Positions 54,068-61,399 of a DNA stretch of 64,000 nucleotides are shown here, piece by piece; positions within the stretch are counted from its first letter, which is position 1; each line of letters opens with the position of its first letter. The notes beneath the pieces were generated by a model. The model did no database searches. It was not told where the DNA came from and saw nothing but the letters and a program-made list of their open reading frames with translations. Source of the DNA: an uncultured Eubacterium sp. Lineage in GTDB: Bacteria > Bacillota > Clostridia > Lachnospirales > Lachnospiraceae. The stretch is taken from positions 1-64,000 of the forward strand of contig CAJTTQ010000002.1 in assembly GCA_910579145.1 (NCBI GenBank), read 5' to 3'. Both the position numbers and the translations under genes were made by a program.

Positions 54068-54885
54068 CGGGCAGAAAGCGGATCAAAGGCTTTGTTTTAT
54101 GTTCACTGCTTTTCATGTTTAGCGCCTTGTTTTTCCGGGTACAGCCGGTATCCGCCGGATCCCTGCCCCCGGGGGCGGAGATCAAAAGCGAGAGCGCGGT
54201 CAATGACTACGCCGCCGTTTATACCGGGGAGCAGATTGCCGCGTTTGAACAGAAAATGCAGGCGATGCGGGAAGAATATGATTGTAACGTCGTGGCATTC
54301 CTCATCAATTCTGACGAGTGGAGCGCGAGCGCGCCATCGGCGCCGGAGCTTGTGAGTGAGCGGTATTTGGATCTGGATGCCCATAAGAGTACGGTCGTTC
54401 TGTGGCTCAATATCTGCCCCCGGAACCGCACGCTGGATGTGCTCGGTTATGGAACGGCGGAGAGGAAGATTGATGATTCCGATGCGGATGAACTGGCCAT
54501 AAAGCTTCAGGACTATGTAAAACGCCAGCAGAGCGGCAGTCCGGGGGATTTTTCACTTTATGTGGAAATGATGGATACGTTTCTCTCGGAGACGGATGCC
54601 GAGATGCGAAAGCCGTTTTTTTATCTGACATGGCAGTTCCATCTGTTGCTCGGCGCTGTCGCGGGATTGATCGTTATACTCGTGCTCTTGCGGAATGTCG
54701 GGGGGAAGATGACGACGAACGGGATGACATATATGGATCAGTCAAATTCTGGTCTCATCGGGCGGCGGGATATTTATACCCATACGACGTATGTGAGGAC
54801 GAAAAAGTCCAGCAGCAGTAGCAGCGGAGGAGGCGGGAGAAGCCGGGGAGGGCATAGCCACTCGCACGGAGGCGGTCGTTTTTAA
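54064..54885 (+). CDS. YdjH-like TPM-domain membrane protein
   Basis: 273 aa. A signal peptide (LCSLLFMFSALFFRVQPVSAG) leads to a TPM domain (about 40-180: VNDYAAVYTGEQIAAFEQKMQAMREEYDCNVVAFLI, then RTLDVLGYGTAERKIDD). One membrane helix lies near 200-220, and the tail is rich in Ser and Gly (SSSSSGGGGRSRGG). It is the second gene of the ydjG-ydjH-ydjI-like set. TPM domains sit outside the membrane and are thought to aid membrane-protein assembly or repair. Confidence 0.87.
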   Translation: MTGRKRIKGFVLCSLLFMFSALFFRVQPVSAGSLPPGAEIKSESAVNDYAAVYTGEQIAAFEQKMQAMREEYDCNVVAFLINSDEWSASAPSAPELVSERYLDLDAHKSTVVLWLNICPRNRTLDVLGYGTAERKIDDSDADELAIKLQDYVKRQQSGSPGDFSLYVEMMDTFLSETDAEMRKPFFYLTWQFHLLLGAVAGLIVILVLLRNVGGKMTTNGMTYMDQSNSGLIGRRDIYTHTTYVRTKKSSSSSSGGGGRSRGGHSHSHGGGRF

Positions 54886-54995
54886 CCGGAAATGTTGGTG
54901 TTTTGGCATTTTCATTATCATGCGGTTTCACTTAATCGGAAAAAGTTAATGTCTATTTAATTTTATTGACGAAACAACAGAAAGGATGGATCAAT

Positions 54996-56093
54996 ATGGG
55001 GTTGTTTTCAAATCAGTTTGCGAATGTAGTCGAATGGGAGGAATGGAACGAGGAAATGGTGTTTTGGAAATGGACGAACCGCGAAATAAAAAAAGGAAGC
55101 CGTCTGATCATCCGGCCGGGCCAGGACGCCATATTTTTGCACAATGGTAAGATTGATGGGATATTTACCGAGGACGGGGATTATGATATTGAATCCGAGA
55201 TCATCCCTTTTTTGTCTACGTTGAAGGGGATTAAATTTGGGTTTAATAGTGGAATGCGGGCGGAAGTATTGTTTGTCAATACGAAAGAATTTCTGATGAA
55301 ATGGGGGACACAGAACCCGATCCTCATTCCGACGCCGCAGCTGCCGGGCGGGATGCCGATCCGGGCGAACGGGACGTATACATTCCGGGTTTCGGATTAT
55401 ACGTCGCTGATCGAGAATGTGGCAGGCGTCAAAAACAGTTACGGGGTGGCGGATCTGCGAAACCGTATCAACCCGTTTATTGACCAGCTGCTCATGAAGT
55501 GGATCACTACGGAAGGCAAGGATATGTTTAACCTTCAGGCGAACGCGACGCTGATCGCTGCCGGGATACAGAAGGATCTTTCGTATGACATCTCGGATAT
55601 GGGCATGGAGATCACCGGTTTCCAGGTGATGAGTTTTAATTATCCGAAGGAAGTGCAGGATATGGTAACGAAAACGGCGTCCCAGAGCATGGTAGGCGAC
55701 ATCGGACGGTACCAGCAGGTGTCGATGACAGACGGCATGGCGTCCGGTGCGATGAACGGGGGCGGCGTGGCGTCGGATATGATGGGGATGATGATGGGAA
55801 TGAATGTGGCAGGGCAGATGATGAAAAATATGAATGAAACGATGCAGCAGGTGGGGGCGACGCCAATGCAGGCGACGCCAGAAAACCCACAGGCGACGCC
55901 AGGAAACTCACAGGCGACGCCACAGACACCGCAGATGCCGCCACAAACATCGCAGACGCCCTCGTCTGCACAGATAACGCAGGAAACAGCGGCAACGCCG
56001 TCCTCCGGGACGAAACCAAATTTCTGCCCAAACTGCGGGCAGAAGACCGGAGAGGGGAATTTCTGTCCGAATTGCGGACAAAAGCTGATTTAA
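54996..56093 (+). CDS. YdjI-like SPFH-domain protein with zinc ribbon
   Basis: 365 aa. The SPFH (virion-core-like) domain covers about 5-240 (RLIIRPGQDAIFLHNGKIDGIF, GNGTYTF-type turn, NRINPFIDQLL). A Met/Gly-rich stretch (MMGMMMGMNVAGQMMKNMNETMQQV) and a Pro/Gln/Ala/Thr repeat (ATPENPQATPGNSQATPQTP) precede a C-terminal zinc ribbon (CPNCGQKTGEGNFCPNCGQK). It matches the YdjI layout. The start at 54996 has AAAGGATGG. It is separated from the TPM gene by 110 bases. Confidence 0.88.
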   Translation: MGLFSNQFANVVEWEEWNEEMVFWKWTNREIKKGSRLIIRPGQDAIFLHNGKIDGIFTEDGDYDIESEIIPFLSTLKGIKFGFNSGMRAEVLFVNTKEFLMKWGTQNPILIPTPQLPGGMPIRANGTYTFRVSDYTSLIENVAGVKNSYGVADLRNRINPFIDQLLMKWITTEGKDMFNLQANATLIAAGIQKDLSYDISDMGMEITGFQVMSFNYPKEVQDMVTKTASQSMVGDIGRYQQVSMTDGMASGAMNGGGVASDMMGMMMGMNVAGQMMKNMNETMQQVGATPMQATPENPQATPGNSQATPQTPQMPPQTSQTPSSAQITQETAATPSSGTKPNFCPNCGQKTGEGNFCPNCGQKLI

Positions 56094-56138
56094 TATTTGA
56101 AGGATTGCGGGAGTTGTGAAACAACGGAGCAATCCGGG

Positions 56139-56157
56139 GCATCATTTTGAATGATGC
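56139..56157 (+). repeat. Perfect hairpin with three-base loop before the methyltransferase gene
   Basis: GCATCATT-TTG-AATGATGC, preceded by a second imperfect hairpin (GGATTGC 56102-56108 with GCAATCC 56129-56135). It resembles the hairpins at 48717 and 61303. Confidence 0.65.
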
Positions 56158-56175
56158 GCAATAAGGAGGAAAATT

Positions 56176-57042
56176 ATGTGGCTGGCGGATGGCTGGAAGG
56201 ATTATGAAGTGATTGATACATCAGGTGGGGAAAAATTGGAGAGGTGGGGGGACTATATTCTCGTGCGCCCGGATCCACAGGTGATCTGGGACACGCCGCG
56301 GCGCGTCCCCCAGTGGAAAAAGGCGAACGCCCATTACCATAGGAGCAGCCGGGGCGGCGGACAGTGGGAATTTTTTGACCTGCCCGAACAGTGGGAGCTT
56401 TCGTACAAGGACCTTATTTTCCACCTCAAACCGTTTAGTTTTAAACATACCGGACTGTTTCCAGAGCAGGCCGTAAACTGGGACTGGACATCGGGCATCA
56501 TCCGGCGCGCCGGCCGCCCGGTCAAGGTGCTGAACCTGTTTGCCTACACCGGAGGGGCGACGGTAGCCTGTGCGGGAGCCGGGGCGGCCGTGACGCACGT
56601 GGACGCATCCAAAGGCATGGTTACCTGGGCCAAAGAGAACGCGGCCGCCTCAGGGTTAGCTGACGCGCCGATCCGCTATCTCGTGGACGACTGCGTCAAG
56701 TTTGTCGAGCGGGAGATTCGGCGGGGCAACACCTATGACGGCATCATTATGGATCCACCCTCTTATGGCCGGGGGCCGAAGGGAGAAATATGGAAGATCG
56801 AAGAAAAGATCTTTCCGCTGATCGAGCGGTGTAGCAGCCTGTTGTCAAAAGATCCGCTGTTTTTTCTCATCAACAGTTATACGACCGGACTGCAGCCGGC
56901 TGTGCTTTCCTATATGCTGGCGCTGGCCGTCGGAACGACGTTTGGCGGGAATGTACAGGCAGATGAGGTTGGACTGCCGGTCAGCGCGAACGGACTCGTT
57001 CTCCCGTGCGGCGCGAGCGGCCGTTGGAGCCGTCAGGAGTAG
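56176..57042 (+). CDS. RlmI/RlmK-like SAM-dependent methyltransferase
   Basis: 288 aa. A class I methyltransferase: VLNLFAYTGGATVACAGAGAAVTHVDASKGMVTWAKENAAASGL (SAM loop and acidic end) and IIMDPPSYGRGPKGEIWKIE (catalytic DPPSYGRG). This pattern belongs to 23S rRNA methyltransferases of the RlmI type. The N-terminal PUA domain is short or absent. AAGGAGG lies before the ATG. The downstream gap holds the DnaA boxes and the hpf promoter. Confidence 0.85.
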   Translation: MWLADGWKDYEVIDTSGGEKLERWGDYILVRPDPQVIWDTPRRVPQWKKANAHYHRSSRGGGQWEFFDLPEQWELSYKDLIFHLKPFSFKHTGLFPEQAVNWDWTSGIIRRAGRPVKVLNLFAYTGGATVACAGAGAAVTHVDASKGMVTWAKENAAASGLADAPIRYLVDDCVKFVEREIRRGNTYDGIIMDPPSYGRGPKGEIWKIEEKIFPLIERCSSLLSKDPLFFLINSYTTGLQPAVLSYMLALAVGTTFGGNVQADEVGLPVSANGLVLPCGASGRWSRQE

Positions 57043-57082
57043 ACTCTTCAGCCGACAAATGTAGTTTGATGTACGAACAAAG

Positions 57083-57153
57083 TTATCCACAATCATGAGG
57101 AACGAATTTGCGAGAGTTAGCAGTTATACACAGAGTTATCCACATTATCCACA
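57083..57153 (+). promoter_or_regulatory. Cluster of four DnaA boxes upstream of hpf
   Basis: TTATCCACA at 57083-57091, 57136-57144 and 57145-57153, and TTATACACA at 57124-57132. All are on the + strand and all fit the consensus TTATNCACA. The last two touch. The hpf promoter starts 32 bases after the last box. An AT-rich stretch follows. Confidence 0.85.
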
Positions 57154-57184
57154 AAAATAGTAGACCTTTGTAGCAAAATTTTAG

Positions 57185-57213
57185 TTGCCCAATATCCCGA
57201 TTTGGTATATAAT
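57185..57213 (+). promoter_or_regulatory. Sigma-A promoter of hpf
   Basis: TTGCCC (57185-57190), 17-base spacer, TATAAT (57208-57213), about 66 bases before the start codon. Confidence 0.78.
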
Positions 57214-57279
57214 GTATTTACGGGACAAGCATTTTCATGCTTTCGTCACCGAATATTATGGGCAAAGGAGCTGATTCAA

Positions 57280-57807
57280 ATGAATTTGGTAATTAGCGGT
57301 AAAAATTTAGATATAACGGAGGGATTACGTTCGGCGGTCGAGGAAAAGATTGCCAAGCTAGAGCGGTATTTCACAGACAGCACGGAGGTTCATGTAACAC
57401 TTAGCACGGAAAAGAACCGTCAGAAGATCGAGATCACGATCCCGATGAAGGGCAGCATCATCCGTGCGGAGGAAGTAAGTTCGGATATGTACGTGTCGAT
57501 TGATCTCGTTGAAGAAGTGATCGAGAGACAGCTTCGGAAATATAAAAACAAACTGATCGATAAGGAGCAGAACGCAGCGCATCTGAATCAGGAATTTATC
57601 GACGAAGAGACGTATGAAGACGAGGAGATCGAGATCATCCGCTCGAAGAAATTCGCGATGAAGCCGATGGATCCGGAAGAAGCATGCGTGCAGATGGAAC
57701 TTCTCGGCCACAATTTCTTTGTATTCCGCAACTCGGAAACCGAGGAAGTAAACGTTGTTTACAAGAGAAAAGGGAATACATACGGACTGATCGAGCCGGA
57801 GTATTGA
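57280..57807 (+). CDS. hpf: Long-form ribosome hibernation promoting factor
   Basis: 175 aa. The N-terminal HPF/YfiA fold starts MNLVISGKNLDITEGLRSAVEEKIAKLERYF. A Glu/Asp linker leads to the long-form C-terminal domain (EIIRSKKFAMKPMDPEEACVQMELLGHNFFVFRN, then VVYKRKGNTYGLIEPEY). It dimerises 70S ribosomes into 100S in stationary phase. AAAGGAG before the ATG at 57280 marks the start; a longer frame to 57202 lacks one. hpf-secA-prfB order is common in Firmicutes, but here the toxin array lies between hpf and secA. Confidence 0.95.
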   Translation: MNLVISGKNLDITEGLRSAVEEKIAKLERYFTDSTEVHVTLSTEKNRQKIEITIPMKGSIIRAEEVSSDMYVSIDLVEEVIERQLRKYKNKLIDKEQNAAHLNQEFIDEETYEDEEIEIIRSKKFAMKPMDPEEACVQMELLGHNFFVFRNSETEEVNVVYKRKGNTYGLIEPEY

Positions 57808-57852
57808 CAAGAAACGACAGGGAACGCAGATGAGTAAGTTGAAAAGAGCCAC

Positions 57853-57881
57853 TTGCAAAACAAGCAGCTCTGGTGTATAAT
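57853..57881 (+). promoter_or_regulatory. Promoter of antisense RNA A
   Basis: TTGCAA (57853-57858), 17-base spacer, TATAAT (57876-57881). The same promoter recurs in unit B. Confidence 0.82.
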
Positions 57882-57887
57882 CTACTT

Positions 57888-57984
57888 AGAAGTGATCGGA
57901 ATTGAATCTCCGATTGCCCTCAGTAAAAATGCTAATAAGAATAAGCATCCAGACTTAGGTGGTAGGGATGCTTATTTCTTTTTA
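57888..57984 (+). ncRNA. Putative antitoxin RNA A
   Basis: About 97 bases from the promoter start point to a terminator. The first hairpin ATCGGA/TCCGAT lies near 57895-57916. The terminator AATAAGCATCC (57940-57950) pairs with GGATGCTTATT (57966-57976) and is followed by TCTTTTT. Its 3' end overlaps the 3' end of the - strand toxin frame, giving antisense pairing as in TxpA/RatA or BsrE/SR5 systems. CCCTC in its first hairpin could also pair with GAGGG of the toxin ribosome site. Confidence 0.72.
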
Positions 57985-58043
57985 TGGTTGTCTATGTAAG
58001 ACAAAGCCGCGAACAGTACAAGTAATAATGTAAGTACTTCCAT
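57972..58043 (-). CDS. Putative type I toxin peptide A, 23 aa (intact)
   Basis: The peptide is MEVLTLLLVLFAALSYIDNH followed by three Lys: one membrane-spanning helix and a basic tail, like the small holin-like toxins of the TxpA/BsrE/Fst group. A GAGGG ribosome site lies about 15 bases upstream. In the mRNA that site (AGAGGGT, from 58061-58067) can pair with GCCCTCT (from 58081-58087), so translation is probably masked. Its promoter is at 58150-58178. The 3' end is overlapped by the + strand RNA. No search was run; the alternative frame starting MPDQYNGS is less membrane-like. Confidence 0.65.
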   Translation of the reverse strand: MEVLTLLLVLFAALSYIDNHKKK

Positions 58044-58149
58044 TATACTGATCGGGCATCACCCTCTTTCGTAAAAGACTAGAGGGCAACCAAAAGAACT
58101 GAAGTTCCAGGAAAGCCGCATCCTACGTTCTGTTCAACTATACAATATA

Positions 58150-58178
58150 AATATATCATATAATAAATGGATGTTCAA
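58150..58178 (-). promoter_or_regulatory. Promoter of toxin mRNA A
   Basis: On the - strand TTGAAC (complement of 58173-58178), 17-base spacer, TATATT (complement of 58150-58155). The mRNA would start near 58143 and have a 5' leader of about 100 bases. Confidence 0.6.
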
Positions 58179-58242
58179 GAAAAATGTGTGGCTATCCGCG
58201 GATTTTCTAAAAGTAAATATCAAAATAATTAAAAAGATCCAC

Positions 58243-58271
58243 TTGCAAAATGAGCAACTATGGTGTATAAT
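58243..58271 (+). promoter_or_regulatory. Promoter of antisense RNA B
   Basis: TTGCAA (58243-58248), 17-base spacer, TATAAT (58266-58271), the same spacing as unit A. Confidence 0.78.
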
Positions 58272-58277
58272 TTACTT

Positions 58278-58376
58278 TAGAAGTGGTCGGAGTGGAGTTT
58301 CCGATTGCCCTCAGTGAGGGAACTTCATAAAAAGAATAAGCATCCAAACTTGGGCGGTAGAGATACTCAGTTCTTT
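58278..58376 (+). ncRNA. Putative antitoxin RNA B, terminator weakened
   Basis: Same start hairpin as RNA A (GTCGGA/TCCGATT). The 3' hairpin arm has changed from GGATGCTTATT to GAGATACTCAGTT, so the terminator pairs poorly and the 3' end is uncertain. Confidence 0.5.
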
Positions 58377-58429
58377 CTATGATTGTCTATGTAAGACAAA
58401 GCCGCAAACAACACAAGTAGAAATAGCAT
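58367..58429 (-). pseudogene. Toxin peptide B, N-terminus replaced
   Basis: The frame reads MLFLLVLFAALSYIDNHRKN (20 aa). The last 16 residues match toxin A, but the start and the ribosome-site leader are gone and replaced by the fused terminator hairpin of unit C. Probably silent. Confidence 0.55.
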
Positions 58430-58461
58430 TCACTTTGGACGGTGGGATGCTATTTCTTTTT
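58419..58461 (+). terminator. Terminator hairpin remaining from unit C
   Basis: GAAATAGCATTC pairs with GGATGCTATTTC and is followed by a T run. It matches the terminator of RNA A in position and form. The RNA gene that should precede it is missing. Confidence 0.65.
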
Positions 58462-58512
58462 ATGGTTGTCTATGTAGAACAAAGCCGCAGACAACACGGC
58501 CCCGGCCGTCAC
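58450..58512 (-). pseudogene. Toxin peptide C remnant
   Basis: Reads VTAGAVLSAALFYIDNH plus three Lys from a GTG. The C-terminal half (AALFYIDNH and the basic tail) matches toxin A; the N-terminal half is different and lacks the leader and ribosome site. Confidence 0.55.
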
Positions 58513-58570
58513 ATTTTTGTGAATGAGTTGTGAACGGTTTGTAAAAACTCCCTGCTGCGAAAAATAAATA

Positions 58571-58599
58571 TTGAAAGACACGGCGTCTAGTGATAAAAT
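58571..58599 (+). promoter_or_regulatory. Sigma-A promoter of secA
   Basis: TTGAAA (58571-58576), 17-base spacer, TAAAAT (58594-58599), about 54 bases before secA. Confidence 0.82.
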
Positions 58600-58653
58600 A
58601 GTCAAGGGTATATTGTAAAATAACGATAAACGATTGATGGAGAGTGAATACAC

Positions 58654-61215
58654 ATGGGAATTTTAAGTAAAGTTGTCGGCACTCACAGTGAGAGGGAAGT
58701 AAAGCGTGTACTCCCGATTGTCGATAAGATTGAAAATATGGAGCCGGAGTTTGAAAAATTATCCGATGAAGAATTAAAGGATAAGACACGGGAGTTTAAA
58801 GAACGTCTGTCAAAAGGAGAATCGCTCGACGACATCCTGCCGGAAGCGTACGCGGTCGTCCGCGAAGCGTCCAAGAGAACGATCGGCATGCGCCATTACC
58901 GTGTGCAGCTCATCGGCGGTGTGATCCTCCATCAGGGGCGTATTACCGAGATGCGTACCGGTGAGGGTAAGACGCTCGTTTCCACGCTGCCGGCGTATCT
59001 GAATGCGCTGGAAGGCAAAGGCGTACACATCGTTACGGTCAATGACTATCTGGCGAAACGTGACGCGGAGTGGATGGGACAGATCCATGAGTTTCTGGGA
59101 CTCACGGTCGGCTGTATCCTGAACAGCATGGACAATGACGAGAGAAGGGAAGCGTACAACTGCGACATCACGTACGCGACGAACAACGAATTGGGATTTG
59201 ATTACCTCCGTGACAACATGGTGATCTATAAAGAGCAGCTTGTCCAGAGGGAGCTGCACTACGCGATCGTAGACGAGGTTGACTCCGTTTTGATCGACGA
59301 GGCGAGGACGCCGCTCATCATTTCGGGAAGCAGCGGCAAATCGACAAAAATATATGAGGCGTGCGATAACCTGGCGCGCCAGCTCAAACGGGGAACGGCG
59401 AAAGAACTCTCGAAAATGGATCTGATCATGAAGGAAGATGACGATGAGACGGGCGATTTTGTCGTGGATGAAAAGGAAAAAACAGTGAACCTGACCGCGC
59501 AGGGCGTCGCGAAGGTCGAGCGGTTTTTCCATATCGAGAATCTGGCGGATCCCGAACATTTGGAGATCCAGCACTGTATCATACTGGCGCTGCGCGCGCA
59601 TAACCTGATGTTCCTCGATAAAGATTATGTCGTAAATGATGACGAAGTGCTGATCGTCGATGAATTTACCGGCCGTATCATGCCGGGCCGCCGCTATTCC
59701 GACGGGCTCCATCAGGCGATCGAGGCGAAGGAACATGTAAAAGTAAAGAGAGAGAGTAAGACGCTGGCGACGATCACGTTCCAGAACTTTTTCAATAAAT
59801 ACGCGAAAAAATGCGGTATGACAGGTACGGCTCTCACGGAAGAGAAGGAGTTCCGCGAGATTTACGGCATGGACGTCGTAGAAGTACCGACAAATAAACC
59901 GGTGGCCCGTATCGACCAAAATGATTCGGTGTACAAGACGAGACGGGAAAAACTGAACGCCATCGTAGCGGATATCGCCGAGTGTTATGAGAAGAAACAG
60001 CCGGTACTCGTCGGTACGATCACGATCGAGGCGTCGGAAGAACTGAGCGCGATGCTCCGCAAGAAAGGCATCAAACATAAAGTGCTGAACGCCAAATACC
60101 ATGAGATGGAGGCCGAGATCATCGCCGATGCCGGTATCGCGGGAGCGGTCACGATCGCGACGAACATGGCAGGACGTGGTACGGACATCAAGCTCGGCGA
60201 GGGCGTACAGGAACTGGGCGGACTGCGTATCATCGGTACGGAGCGCCACGAGTCGAGACGTATCGACAACCAGCTGCGCGGACGTGCCGGACGTCAGGGA
60301 GATCCGGGTGAATCCAAATTTTATATCTCCCTCGAAGATGACCTGATGAGACTGTTCGGTTCGCAGAACCTCATGAATATATTTAACTCCCTGGGAATGC
60401 CGGAGGGCGAGCAGATCCAGCACCGCATGCTGAACAAGGCGATCGAGCGGGCGCAGATGAAGATCGAGGGCAATAACTACGGTATTCGTAAAAATTTGTT
60501 GGAATACGACATCATCAACAACCAGCAGCGTGAGATCATTTACGCTGAGCGGCGGAAAGTGCTGGACGGCGAGAGCATGCGCGATACGATCTACGGCATG
60601 ATGGATGAGGTCATTGAAAAGTATGTGAACCGGACGATCGGGGACGATCAGATCCCGGAAGAGTGGGAACTGGACGAACTGAATATGAACCTGCTCCCGA
60701 TCATCCCATTCGAGCCGATCACGTTCGACCCGGAGCGGGATAAAGATATCAACAAGAATGCGCTGATCCAGCAGCTCAAGGAAAAGGCGCTGCGCATATA
60801 TGAGATGAAAGAGGCAGAGTTTCCGGAACCGGAACAGATCCGCGAGATCGAGCGCGTCATTCTCTTGAAAGTGACAGACCAGCACTGGATGAACCATATC
60901 GACGATATGGACCAGCTGCGTCAGGGAATCGGCCTGCAGGCGTATGGACAGAGGGATCCGGTCACGGAGTACCGCTTCCAGAGTTATGATATGTTCGCGG
61001 AAATGACGGAGTCCATCCGGGAAGAAACCGTAAAGGCGCTGATGCACGTAAGGATTGAGCAGAAGGTAGAGCGCGAGCAGGTGGCGAAAGAGACCGGAAC
61101 GAATAAGGACGATTCGGCAAACGCCCCGGTGGTGAGGAAGTCGGATAAAGTGAGCAGGAACGCGCTTTGTCCGTGCGGGTCTGGGAAGAAATACAAATAT
61201 TGCTGTGGTCGCTAA
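58654..61215 (+). CDS. secA: Protein translocase ATPase SecA
   Basis: 853 aa. It has [31 protein letters not shown] (Walker A region), [17 protein letters not shown] (DEAD), the preprotein cross-linking domain, [13 protein letters not shown] and [17 protein letters not shown] (motif VI), and the C-terminal zinc motif [13 protein letters not shown] (SEC-C). It drives Sec export through SecYEG. It is the single SecA seen here. It is separated from prfB by a cluster of hairpins. Confidence 0.97.
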   Translation: MGILSKVVGTHSEREVKRVLPIVDKIENMEPEFEKLSDEELKDKTREFKERLSKGESLDDILPEAYAVVREASKRTIGMRHYRVQLIGGVILHQGRITEMRTGEGKTLVSTLPAYLNALEGKGVHIVTVNDYLAKRDAEWMGQIHEFLGLTVGCILNSMDNDERREAYNCDITYATNNELGFDYLRDNMVIYKEQLVQRELHYAIVDEVDSVLIDEARTPLIISGSSGKSTKIYEACDNLARQLKRGTAKELSKMDLIMKEDDDETGDFVVDEKEKTVNLTAQGVAKVERFFHIENLADPEHLEIQHCIILALRAHNLMFLDKDYVVNDDEVLIVDEFTGRIMPGRRYSDGLHQAIEAKEHVKVKRESKTLATITFQNFFNKYAKKCGMTGTALTEEKEFREIYGMDVVEVPTNKPVARIDQNDSVYKTRREKLNAIVADIAECYEKKQPVLVGTITIEASEELSAMLRKKGIKHKVLNAKYHEMEAEIIADAGIAGAVTIATNMAGRGTDIKLGEGVQELGGLRIIGTERHESRRIDNQLRGRAGRQGDPGESKFYISLEDDLMRLFGSQNLMNIFNSLGMPEGEQIQHRMLNKAIERAQMKIEGNNYGIRKNLLEYDIINNQQREIIYAERRKVLDGESMRDTIYGMMDEVIEKYVNRTIGDDQIPEEWELDELNMNLLPIIPFEPITFDPERDKDINKNALIQQLKEKALRIYEMKEAEFPEPEQIREIERVILLKVTDQHWMNHIDDMDQLRQGIGLQAYGQRDPVTEYRFQSYDMFAEMTESIREETVKALMHVRIEQKVEREQVAKETGTNKDDSANAPVVRKSDKVSRNALCPCGSGKKYKYCCGR

Positions 61216-61225
61216 GAGTGTGAAA

Positions 61226-61343
61226 AGTGTGAATAGAGTTACTAAGCTTTCAAAAAACGAAAGCTAAGGAACTCTACGGCGGCAAGCCGCCTATTCACAC
61301 TGGTAGAATCCGCAAAGCGGATTCTACTGTCTCCGTAGGAGAC
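61226..61343 (+). repeat. Cluster of nested and single hairpins between secA and prfB
   Basis: AGTGTGAATAG (61226-61236) pairs with CTATTCACACT (61291-61301). Inside it AGAGTT (61235-61240) pairs with AACTCT (61270-61275) and AGCTTTC (61245-61251) with GAAAGCT (61259-61265). GGCGGC-AA-GCCGCC lies at 61278-61291. Two perfect hairpins with three-base loops follow: GTAGAATCCGC-AAA-GCGGATTCTAC (61303-61327) and GTCTCC-GTA-GGAGAC (61329-61343). No T run is present. Confidence 0.78.
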
Positions 61344-61399
61344 ATTCGCCACTAATTCAAGTATTGTTTGTCGGGAAGTTTGGAAGCAGGAGGAAACTC

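Larger units (their letters stand above)
57841..58500. repeat. Direct-repeat array of three type I toxin-antitoxin-like units
   Basis: Unit A (about 57845-58030) and unit B (about 58235-58425) share nearly the same run: CCACTTGCAAAA, TGGTGTATAAT, a CCGATTGCCCTCAGT hairpin, AATAAGCATCC, then GTCTATGTAAGACAAAGCCGC. Unit C (about 58440-58494) keeps only GGATGCTATTTCTTTTTATGGTTGTCTATGTA and the rest of the toxin end. Each unit holds a + strand RNA gene and a - strand peptide. This fills the roughly 850-base gap between hpf and secA. Confidence 0.82.

Noticed and set aside
57050..57220. DnaA-box cluster as the chromosomal origin
   Set aside because: dnaA, dnaN and rpmH are not beside it, and hpf-secA-prfB lies next to it. 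A DnaA-controlled promoter or titration site is more likely.
57975..58055. Alternative toxin-A frame starting MPDQYNGS
   Set aside because: It is shared by the units, but the product is not a membrane helix and its start sits too close to the GAGGG site. The LLLVLFAAL frame fits known type I toxins better.
58810..61047. Long open frame on the strand opposite secA
   Set aside because: It is the mirror of a highly conserved gene, has no ribosome site and codes for an Arg/His-rich product. It is a shadow frame.
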